From NCBI GenBank assembly GCA_032871835.1, contig CM065295.1, positions 25,368,501 to 25,432,500 on the forward strand: 64,000 nt of DNA, written 5' to 3'. Made by a program: the position numbers and the translations under genes. The DNA is from Dipteronia dyeriana (Eukaryota; Streptophyta; Magnoliopsida; Sapindales; Sapindaceae). The notes below the pieces were generated by a model, which was not told the origin of the DNA, ran no database searches, and was given only the letters and a program-made list of their open reading frames with translations. Positions 56,185 to 64,000 of this stretch are shown one piece after another; the first letter of the stretch is position 1; every line of letters starts with the position of its first letter.

Positions 56185-56440
56185 ACCATGAAAGCACATT
56201 GATTTGAATGAATTTTTTATGAATGATAACTTCATTGAAATTTACCTATGAAAATATTTTTAAAAAAATTCAACTACTAAAACTATTTATCCCAAAAATT
56301 TTAAATATGAATGCATCGGAAAAATAAGTGAAATATAGAAATATTCAAGAAAAATTGTTCTATTGCTTGAAAAAAATTCAAAATGTATTCGTATGTAGAT
56401 TTCAATGAACTTATCATTCAAATCAATGTGATTTCATGGT
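56185..56440. mobile_element. MITE-like foldback repeat, about 256 bp
   Basis: Left arm accatgaaagcacattgatt...ttcattgaaatttac (56185-56245); right arm, reversed, accatgaaatcacattgatt...ttcattgaaatctac (56395-56440). The arms match closely except that the left has about 15 extra bases (attttttatgaatga). The middle is AT-rich and non-coding. A small inverted-repeat element is the simplest reading; outer ends and target duplicate are not certain. Confidence 0.68.
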
Positions 56441-56689
56441 GGTTTTTACCGAAATTAAAGTAAAAGATCTCTTACAGAAATTTGATGCAATTAGACTATG
56501 CTGATAATGCTAAGTGTTATGGATTATGCTCTGTGTTTATCTTATTTTGCTGATAATACTATTTTTGGAGCTTTCAAATGTTTCATTTGATAAGTTGTTT
56601 TGGTTTTTTCAGTTATGTGTGGATCTTCGTAGATTCTATATGTTGACGTCGGTTTTTGGATGTATGGAAAAAGTCAACAAGAATTGGAT

Positions 56690-57900
56690 TTTAGCTGTGA
56701 TTTCAAAGAGAAAGAGAAGGAGAAAGTAATCGGACGCAATTTTTTTACGTGGTAAAACTCCGATGATCGGAGAAACCTCCACGGGTGGTTGAATGATCAA
56801 CCAAGCCAAAATCCACTATGAATAAAATAAATATTACAATTTCTCGACCTCTCTTTCTTCTCTCCGTATTTTTCTATAATTGCTGTAAATCTTTGTGTTA
56901 TGAGATTATGGGTCTATTTATATGTTTATAGAACCTTAATCTTCTTTGTACAAATAATAAAGAACTTTGTATTTAATTACGATTGTTTGCTTGTTCGAAG
57001 TAGTTTGTCTTCTTTCTTGTTTCGGAGACTTATATTGAGATCGAATGGGCCTCTAGTAATGTAATCCAATTAGGACTTATTTCCATATGAGATTGTAGTC
57101 TTTGGAAGAAATGAAATTGTTGTCTGATTAGGAACCCTTTCTCTTTGATAATTATGTTCTTGGAATTCCTCTTTGATATGGATATCTTCGTGTATTTTAA
57201 TGACTTGATTCGTGTAAGCTACGCACTGGGCTCTTTATTCAGTTTTCTTCATGTTTGTCCCGAGTAGAAAACGATATCAACTGGTCCCGAGTGACGTCAT
57301 CTGATCCCGAGTAGACAATGTCATCAATTAGCCCCAAGTATGTTTAATTGACCCCGAGTAGTATATGGCGCCAGTTAACCCCGAGCAGGTCTTGTTCAAA
57401 ACTTGTTTATTCTGGCTTCTCTTCTTTGGTGATGCCTTGCAGGATGCCTATTCGGACATCCACCTGACAAATTTATCCTCTTTGTTAATGACTTGTATAT
57501 CTGATAAAATTTACATACGACAATACCCTCTTAAAATATTTTTACCGAATAGAATTTTGTTTCGGGCAGAATTATTTTAATCAATTCAATTTTTATTTCT
57601 GTGCCAGAGTAAATGTCTTATCATAATGGCGTGTCTTAATGGTGACCATGTAAATCCGATTTGCCCCCTCACGTGGGATCTTCAATGATGGCGACGTTTT
57701 GGAATTCTGACGGTGAAAACCTTCTCTCTTCTTGACACGTGTCCTATGCCGCTTTGTTTTTCGATTCTATTTATTGGAAACGACTTTTGCGTCTTCCCGT
57801 GCACTGCCTATGTCATTAAATCTTATTATAGATTTTTCCCGCCTTGAGACCCTAGGGATTCGTGCTATCTCCCCTTTAAATTCTTCACTGAAGGGTTGCG
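56690..57900 (-). repeat. probable 3' LTR region of element H
   Basis: A TATA box on the minus strand, tataaatag (56914-56922), and the stretch tacgtggtaaaactcc with cctccacggg (56749-56790), a kind of wording common in plant LTR transcript ends, suggest an LTR. I could not fix either end: no clear TG...CA pair, target duplicate or polypurine tract; purine-rich minus-strand runs at 57661-57675 and 57861-57875 are candidates. Confidence 0.45.
57255..57395. repeat. short direct repeats of cccgagtag
   Basis: Six copies of (t/c)cccgagta/ga or ccccaagta at about 57259, 57286, 57307, 57333, 57353 and 57379, spaced about 18-28 bp, with a shared (a)tcaa(c/t)tg(g/a) word between several of them. Confidence 0.75.
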
Positions 57901-58111
57901 TTTGTTCATTCTAAAAAAACTTGAAAACCAGAAAATTCTTTGCCAGCCCAGATTTCTTCGCAACAAATCGCTATTTTTCCGTAGAAGATTTCCAGATTTC
58001 TTCATTTCAAGGTTAGTGTTAATAAATCCGTCCTCTCGTCAATGGCTTTTTACTATCGCTTTCGAAGCGCTCGATCGTGGGAATTTCCAACTGGTTTCCT
58101 GCGTTTGAAGA

Positions 58112-58544
58112 TTGTTGGGGGGAATCCCTACTAATGAACCTCAATTTCTAGAAGTTGATGTTTCTGGGCTTCACCCTGACATCCAATTTTCTGTATCCAG
58201 TTCTTTATCTAGTTCTGAATCTGATGTTTCTAATCACAAGGTACTTCTACGAAGGATGGGAAAACATCAAAGCAAAAGTGAAGTCCATAAGCATGGCTCG
58301 GGCAACGTTCGGATCAGGAAGCAGACTGTTAACGAGAATGACATTGAAGAGGCGTTCAGAGTATCTCGTCTCACTTTTTCTATTGATCACCCGAGTGGGT
58401 TAGACACTGACCTGAATGTGGTAGGGGCGGATGAGATCGAGAAGTACCATGCCCGATTCGATTTGGATGACTCCGTTGTTCTGGTTCTCGTTGGTGATAG
58501 AGCTGCGTGGAATCCTCCCCTGGGCATGGTGGCTATCTATGGAT
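58112..58544 (+). pseudogene. antisense extra ORF of element H, exon 1
   Basis: An open frame of about 144 codons ending at a likely donor (GGATCT|GTACTC). No ATG starts the frame; the first in-frame ATG is at 58256 (MGKHQSKSEVHKHGSG). The later part, EKYHARFDLDDSVVLVLVGDR and WNPPLGMVAIYGS, leads into exon 2. It lies on the strand opposite to pol of the same element. Extra ORFs of this type are known in Tat elements and some databases label them putative gypsy-type transposon protein; the function is unknown. Confidence 0.6.
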
Positions 58545-58611
58545 CTGTACTCTACTGCTGTGTCACACTTCCTCTTTAGCTGTTAATTGCCTAGTTTTTG
58601 GCTGAAGCAGG

Positions 58612-59157
58612 GATCGCCCCGACTCAACTGGCTCCAAACAGTTATAAGATTCTGATGTGCATGTGGCACATGTACAGCCGGATGAATTTGTCGTCGCCAT
58701 CCCCGAGTGAGCTTAGACATTTCTTCACGCTGAGGCAGTCTGGCAAGACAGAGACTTATTTCCTTATCTAATCCGTTGAATTGCTGGGTCCGGATGGGAC
58801 AAAGGTGAATCGGGATATCGACACCTCTGATGACCCCAAAAAGAGGGGGTTTGTATAGGGATTCCCTTCATTCAACAAGTTCTGGAAGAACATTTGGTTT
58901 TTTCCTAGAGGGAATCTGGGTCTTGAAGTCACCCTTTCGGTTGGGGAAACTCGAATGGTGCTGAAAGTTCCCCGCTTCTTCTGTTCTCCCGAGGTTTGGA
59001 ACAAAAAGAAGCTTAATTTTAGCGACACTGAGCTGACCGGACTTGCTCGGGCAGCAGTTTGCACGCTGGAGAAGAGGAGCAGGTCTTACCTTTTTAACGA
59101 GGTGTAGATGATAGAGCTCGGCTTCTTCAGCCAAATTTCAGCTTACCGCAGGCAATG
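58612..59157 (+). pseudogene. antisense extra ORF of element H, exon 2 (three stops)
   Basis: After an acceptor ttggctgaagcag (58599-58611) it reads IAPTQLAPNSYKILMCMWHM, SELRHFFTLRQSGKTETYF, stop, LLGPDGTKVNRDI, KKRGFV, stop, GFPSFNKFWKNIWFFPRGN, VPRFFCSPEVWNKKKLNFSD, then stop near 59105 and ISAYRRQC. The RHFFTL and WFF words are those I associate with the plant PF04195-type domain. A donor gcaat|gtaagtga follows at about 59157. The acceptor of the following intron reads ctaaatg (59229-59235), where ctagatg would be expected. Confidence 0.62.
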
Positions 59158-59232
59158 TAAGTGATCTTTATATCCCTTTTTTTATTGTTTATTAGCTTTT
59201 CGTATTCTGACGCGATCCCTTTTTTTTTCTAA

Positions 59233-59757
59233 ATGTACGACATCGACATCGTCTGCGACCTCCAAGCTAGCCAAGTGAAGTTGATTCTTCAGGCGAGCAG
59301 AAAAGAAGCTTCTCTTCAGAGTAATGATGGTATTGCCCCGCCTGAGTCTTATGAGGAAACTTATGTTACCAATGAGCAAATCACTGAATACGTCCCCGAG
59401 GATGTTGTTCAGCCGACCGCTGGGGAGACTAGTTGTCCGAGTGGCCCGAAAGATACTTTAATGCCTGATGATGGGGAGAGGCAGAGTGAGGGTCTTGAAG
59501 GACCTGTTGTGCGGTCAGACATTGGTGATGGAGGTAATTCCTTCGCTGGACAAGTACCTTCAGATCCTGAATTTTTTAAGTCTTTCCGGGATGAGGCTCA
59601 AGAAGATCCTGCAACTGGTCTCAGCTTCCACCGTTCTCAGGCTGAAAAGCGAAAGGCATCCAGCTCTCTAACTCGCCCTCTCAAGGTCCCTCTGGTGGTC
59701 TCATTCATCGACTCCAACGATGAAGATATTATGGTTGACATTCCCCCTGAGCGTTGA
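59233..59757 (+). pseudogene. antisense extra ORF of element H, exon 3
   Basis: 174 codons open from ATG: YDIDIVCDLQASQVKLILQ, then an acidic, Ser/Pro/Glu-rich region without motifs (PESYEETYVTNEQ, PDPEFF-like PSDPEFFKSFRDE) and SFIDSNDEDIMVDIPPER. After the stop, a shifted frame continues with two copies of a 39-bp unit (acggagacttcgaagccgaac / gcagagacttctgagccaaac). A donor tat|gtaagtta at about 60034 precedes a short intron. Confidence 0.6.
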
Positions 59758-60106
59758 TGTTGGAGCATCTGTGGATACGGAGACTTCGAAGCCGAACAGG
59801 GGTTCCCTTGCATCTGCGGATGCAGAGACTTCTGAGCCAAACAGTGGTTCCTCTCCCCCCGAGGTTGAAGATTAAGAGGCTTAACCCTCGGGGGTTCCTT
59901 CATATCCTTCTCCCTAGGATATGCTGCGGGAGATGTCATCCGATCGGGCTTTCATCTTGGAAGACCTCTGGAGTTGTTTTTGGGATGGCTCCCTGACAGA
60001 CTGTCTTCAGAACGTTTTTAATGGTGCATCTTATGTAAGTTATCCTTAACTTCTTAAATGTTTTGCTCATTTTGCTTGCTAGATTTTTAATTAAACTTCT
60101 TTATAG

Positions 60107-60952
60107 ATGGTGGCCGAGTTCGCTGAGTTGGTTCAGACGCAGCAACATCAAGCTGATAGAATAAGGCATCTCGAAGCTCAGCTGAAGAAAAGTGAGGATA
60201 GCCATGGTCGGGTTGAAGCGGCTTATGAAAAGAAGGTGGGCTCTGCCCAAGTGTTCGCCGACCACTATTTGGTGAAGCAGGTTGAGACCGAGGAGAAAGC
60301 TTCTTTGGCAGAGGAGAAGACACATTCACTTCAAAATTAATTGTTCTCTGCCCAATAATCAATGCTTAGGGCCAAACAGAAAGCGGAGTAGTCTAAGTTG
60401 GAGTATGAGCAGAAAATCAAAGACTTGGAACGCCAGGCTCTGACGGTCGAGTCCTTATCTAAGGAGGCTAGGCTAGAACTCGAAGTGCAAGGGGTAGATC
60501 GTTTCAAGAGATCCCTTGCCTATGATGCACTTCTCCTTCGGGAGTTTCAGTGTGGGTTTGTTTTAGCTGGCGAGTTCTTCAAGGTTAAGAATCAGTCAAC
60601 TAAGAAAGCTCGAGCCAATTGGGAGTTGTCGATCAAAAATCATGTGGATCGGTCCTTGGAATCACTTCAGACTCAGATGAAGGAGTGAAGAGCTTACTGC
60701 CATAGCCGAGGCAAATAGCCCCATCCTATGCATTTGGAGGTTCGATTCGAGCACTCCCTCTTGACTTTTTATGCCAGTCAGAAGTCGGTCGTGGAAGGTC
60801 TGGTCCCTGATGTTGGACCGATCCCAGGAGAAGATTACAGCCAGTGGATGGACGATTCGGTCGAAATGATTGCTTGGTCTTCCAATAAAAGTCTGCTCCG
60901 CGAGTACGAGATGGTGCCCGACTCGAGTATTGGCAAATCCTCACAACCTTGA
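60107..60952 (+). pseudogene. antisense extra ORF of element H, coiled-coil exon 4
   Basis: It follows an intron of about 70 bp (gtaagtta...tttatag|atggtgg). MVAEFAELVQTQQHQADRIR, HLEAQLKKSEDSHGR and YEKKVGSAQ form a heptad-like coiled coil (60107-60340), then a stop. A second open part (60398-60688) has EYEQKIKDLERQALTVESLS and FQCGFVLAGEFFKVKNQS. A third (60728-60952) ends in WSSNKSLLREYEMVPDSS. In a functional copy these would be one C-terminal coiled-coil domain. Three stops; no longer coding. Confidence 0.6.
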
Positions 60953-61124
60953 TTTTTGTAGAACTTTCATAAGTTTTGTAGAAACTCTAACAATTCTTTG
61001 TAATTCTTGTAACAATTCTTTTGTAAAGAATTCTTTGTAACAATTTTTTTAGAGAGATTAATAAAATCCCGAGTTTAGCTTCTGATTTCATTGCTCACGA
61101 ATTTTTTTCAACTTGACTTTATTG

Positions 61125-61380
61125 TTGCTGAGTATCTTTATTAAACCAACTATTTCTATTTGGATAACTTAACTGAGTATTTTGTTAAACCGGTTTCGTC
61201 CCCTGAATAATTTTTAACGTCAAGTATCTTATTAAACTGGCCAACTCTGATGTTCGGGTAACTTCACCGAGTATCTTATTAAATTGGTTGTCACCCGAAT
61301 AATTTTAATGCCAAGTATCTTATTAAACTGGCCCTTGCAATCTTTATGCCAAGTATCTTATTAAACTGACTAGTATTTTT
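61125..61380. repeat. 45-bp tandem repeats in the 3' UTR of element H
   Basis: Six copies of (a/g)agtatcttattaaact with variable tails at about 61130, 61173, 61223, 61269, 61313 and 61353. They lie between the integrase end and the antisense ORF. Tandem repeats at this place are a known tendency of Tat-group elements. Confidence 0.85.
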
Positions 61381-61914
61381 AACCGAGTCATCTTAAAACA
61401 GACAAGTAGGTTTATACTTGTGTTTCATACACCGTTGATACCCGAACATTACATCAAGACTCACCATGATCATTTGTTCGAGGACGTCTCCCTAGTTTTT
61501 ATGTGCAAGGGTTTGCTGAATCGTTAAGCTTTTTGAATCGCTTAACACAGCTACGCATTTCACTGGATTTTTTTCCGATAGCGTCCCGAGCTGGTGCATC
61601 GGGTTTACCTTTTTACTAAGGTCAATTGACCTTGCTCTGCTGGCATGCTCATTCGAGCTTCTATGCCCATTCGAGAATCAATGGTCCAAAGTATTCTATT
61701 TCCATGTTCTTATTATCATGCTTGTCTTCCATATGTTCTTATTATCAAATGCTTTCTTTCGGAGATCCCGATTTTGATGCTTTTTATCTTTTGTAAATCC
61801 CGAGTTTGATTTTTATTCATAACTGTAAAATCAATAAATTTTTAAATTCCACAGCTAATATCTAACCTAACTAAAATTGTCCTGACTAGAAAAAAGAACA
61901 AAAAATAATTTAAG

Positions 61915-62765
61915 GATAGAAAATCTTTAGATATTGGGCATTGCATGGTCGGGGTAAAACCCCTCCATTGGGTCGTGCAATCCAATATGCCCCATGGCCA
62001 GCTATTCTTTCGACTTTGTACGGGCCTTCCCATTTGTCAGCTAGGGAACCTATAACTTTAATTTTTATGTTCAATGACACCTTCCTGAGTACCAGGTCTC
62101 CTAGCTGAAATTTCCTGACCCGAACATGAGAGTTGTAGTGGCGAGCTACTCTTTTCTTATATGCCACATTTCGTATTCGGGACTTCTCCCTTTTCTCTTC
62201 TAGTTCATCTAGACTTTATAATAGCATATCAAAATTCTGTTCTTCATCATATAGCCTGACCCAGGGTGACACATATGACATTTCTATGGGGATAACAGCT
62301 TCCGTTCCAAATGCTAAAGTGAATGGAGTCTCTCATGTTGACGTTCTTGCTGTTGTCCGATATGCCCATAATACTTCGGGAAGCTTTTCAACCCAACTTC
62401 CTTTTCTTGGCATCTAGCTTTGCTTTGATTGTGTGCTTGATGATTTTGTTCACTGCTTCGACCTGCCCATTTGTTTGAGGGTGGGCAGGTGTGGCATAGT
62501 AATTGGTAATCTACCCTTTACACAACTGTCTGAATTTCAAGTTATCAAATTGGGTGTCATTGTCAGTGATTATAGTGTTTGGGACTCCAAACTTATAAAG
62601 TATGTTCTTTTTCATGAAATTTGTGGTGTTTGCTTTTGTGATATGCACCAATGCTTCAGCTTCTGCCCACTTCGTGAAATAGTCAACGGCTACTATGACA
62701 TACTTCGCTCCACCCCTTGTCCCCACTAGCATTGAGCCGATTAAATCCAAACCCCACATGGAAAA
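61915..62765 (-). pseudogene. gypsy integrase core and C-terminus (element H)
   Basis: It reads leftward from the zinc-binding part. MWGLDLIGSML (first Asp), VDYFTKWAEAEAL, ITDNDTQFDN (second Asp), stop at about 62508, GQVEAVNKIIKHTIKAKLDA (Glu), frameshift at about 62408, VLWAYRTTARTS, TPFTLAFGTEAVIP, EKREKSRIRNVAYKKRVARHYNSHV, then LGDLVLRKV, KWEGPYKVERI and YLKIFYP, stop at 61917. All three D-D-E residues are recognisable. The core is split from the N-terminal part by TGA where relatives have Trp (PFSMWGL). Several nonsense changes make it non-functional. It would insert cDNA into the genome. Confidence 0.88.
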
Positions 62766-62768
62766 TGG

Positions 62769-64000
62769 TCATGGGGATGTAAGGTTTCTTAGCTTTTCAG
62801 GGGGTTGTCGGATATCATTAGCAATCCTTTGGCAAGTATTGCAACTCTCCGAACATTGTTGAGCATCTGAGAATAGAGTAGGCAAATAATAGCCTTGTCT
62901 TAGTACCTTTTGTGCTAAACTTTTACCCCCAATGTGGTTTCCGTAAACTTCTCTATGGATTTCCTGTAATATCCGATATGCATCCTCCTCTGAAACACAT
63001 CTTTGAAGTGTTCGGGAATACCCCATTCTGTATAGTTCTCCTCCAACCAATGTGTACCTTACTGATCTATACCTGATACGTTTTGCTTGTAAGGGATCTT
63101 CCGGGAGCACGCCTTCTTCCAGGAACCTTTTTACCTGAGTCATCCAACCGTCTAGCGGTGTTCGGATTTCTGAAATTTCTAAGTTTCTAGGTTCATCTAT
63201 GCTCAGTTTCAGGAGATGTACAACCGAAATAGTCTTTGGCCTAATTGTGGCTGTTGTTGACGCTAGTTTGGACAATGCGTCTGCCTTTTCATTTTCCTCC
63301 CTAGGGATTTGGGTAATCTTATATTCATTGAATTTCTGGATGAGCTGTTTTGCAATGTCACGGTAGGCTATCATGCTTTCATCCTTGGCTTGGTACTCAT
63401 TTAGGACTTGGTTGACAACTACCTGTGAATCGCTGAATATCTCAACTTCATCTGCCCCGAGAGCTTTGTAGACTCTGAGTCCAGCTAGTAGCGCCTCGTA
63501 CTCGGCTTGATTGTTGGTTGCTTTGAAATCAAACCTCATGGCACATTCGACATCATCTTCTTCTGGGGTGCATACTATGATCTCTGCCCCGCTGCCATGA
63601 GTGTTTGAAGAGACATGAATATACAATTTCCATGGGATTTTTTTTCCCAACATTCTTTTTGCTTCCAGGTTTTGCTCTTTGAACTCTACTATAAAATCTG
63701 CCACTGATTGCCCTTTGAGGGATGTCCTGGGGACGTAGTGGATATCGAATTCACTTAGCTCGATAACCCATTTGGTCAGTCTCCCCGAAATCTCTGGCTT
63801 TTGTAGAATTTGTTTTAATGTGCAGTCAGTGAGAATCTGGATTGTATGAGCCTGAAAATATAGGCTTAGCTTCCTTGCTGCTGAAACCAATGCTAGTGCC
63901 ATTTTGTCTGCCTGTGAATACCTGGTCTCGGCTGGTAGAAGTGCATTGCTGGTGTAGTAAACTGATTTATGTACTCCATCTTCTGTTCTAACTAGGACTG
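62769..64000 (-). pseudogene. gypsy RNase H, second RNase H and integrase zinc region (element H)
   Basis: A 377-codon frame (62769-63902), with the same frame continuing to the window edge (VYYTSNALLPAETRYSQADKM). First RNase H: ALALVSAARKLSLYFQAH and LTDCTLKQILQKPEISGRL. Connector: ALSEF-like VIELSEFDIHYVPR and SVADFIVEF. Second RNase H: LYIHVSSNTHGSGAEIIVC (relatives have Asp at IHVS), FKATNNQAEYEALLAGLRV (Glu) and EIFSDSQVVVNQV (Asp), then a PREENEKADALSKLAS tail. Zinc part: HREVYGNHIGGKSLAQKVLR and ESCNTCQR. The second RNase H is the Tat hallmark. First Asp of that domain appears to be His/Val. This is the longest intact gypsy frame in the window. Confidence 0.88.

Larger units (their letters stand above)
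56690..64000 (-). mobile_element. Ty3/gypsy Tat-type element H (minus strand), 5' part beyond the window
   Basis: On the minus strand, from the right edge: end of RT/first RNase H, second RNase H, integrase (to about 61915), a stretch with 45-bp tandem repeats, an extra ORF region on the opposite strand (58112-60952), and an LTR-like region at the left (about 56690-57900). Dual RNase H and an extra ORF between pol and the 3' LTR are known traits of the Tat group. The left boundary is provisional. gag, protease and most of RT lie to the right of the window. Confidence 0.78.

Noticed and set aside
1..64000. Endogenous plant pararetrovirus (caulimovirus-like) sequence
   Set aside because: Every RT segment sits in a copia or gypsy context with LTRs or integrase; no movement or coat protein motifs seen.

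Overview
This is nuclear DNA of a flowering plant, most likely a eudicot with a large, repeat-rich genome. The evidence is the AT-rich, intron-bearing sequence, several plant-type Ty1/copia and Ty3/gypsy LTR retrotransposons with tRNA-Met-type primer sites, Tat-type gypsy elements with a second RNase H and an antisense extra ORF, and fragments of a plant RNase H-like gene. I see no bacterial operon, tRNA, rRNA, CRISPR array or intact single-copy host gene. Almost all coding sequence is decayed transposon sequence.

Layout, left to right. (1) 1-11560: copia element A (+), cut by the window edge, with RT and RNase H remnants and a 3' LTR. A 766-bp solo LTR (934-1699, TSD tgttc) sits in its pol. 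A 7.2-kb pol-less copia element G (minus strand, 4203-11383, TSD atatt, 2.2-kb LTRs) sits in its 3' LTR. (2) 11561-11710: a scrap of gypsy RNase H. (3) 11711-15110: 5' LTR, primer site and leader of copia element B, same family as A. (4) 15111-23314: copia element C1 (+), inserted in B's leader, with decayed gag/INT/RT/RH and a truncated 3' LTR. (5) 23315-25760: decayed Tat-type gypsy pol (F), followed by a 1.75-kb LTR-like repeat (26012-27765). (6) 27811 to about 42780: gypsy element E (5' LTR, primer site, gag, protease). A solo LTR of the C family (C2, 28519-30937) sits in its LTR, and a full C-family element D (minus strand, 31378-40590) sits in its gag. (7) 42845-43320: a degenerate tandem array built on AAAAGCTCG. 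(8) 44013-55976: a block of about 12 kb bounded by palindrome-bearing inverted repeats. It holds duplicated, inactivated fragments of an RNase H-like host gene and a 1.6-kb higher-order GGTTAC/CCGT array. It looks like a gene-capturing, non-autonomous DNA transposon. (9) 56185-56440: a small foldback (MITE-like) repeat. (10) about 56690-64000: a Tat-type gypsy element H (minus strand) with INT, dual RNase H, 3'-UTR tandem repeats and an intron-containing ORF on the opposite strand.

The insertions can be put in relative order. B is older than C1; E is older than C2 and D; A is older than its solo LTR and than G. Nearly every pol ORF has lost function through stops, frameshifts or catalytic changes, many of which look like C-to-T/G-to-A transitions, the pattern left by methylated and silenced transposons. 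The best-preserved protein is the gag of D (minus strand, about 36133-36933). The features most worth follow-up are the palindrome-ended block (44013-55976) with its captured gene and subterminal array, the promoter-proximal repeat that varies in copy number between C-family LTRs, and the spliced antisense ORF of H. Family names rest on motif recognition by eye, without database searches.
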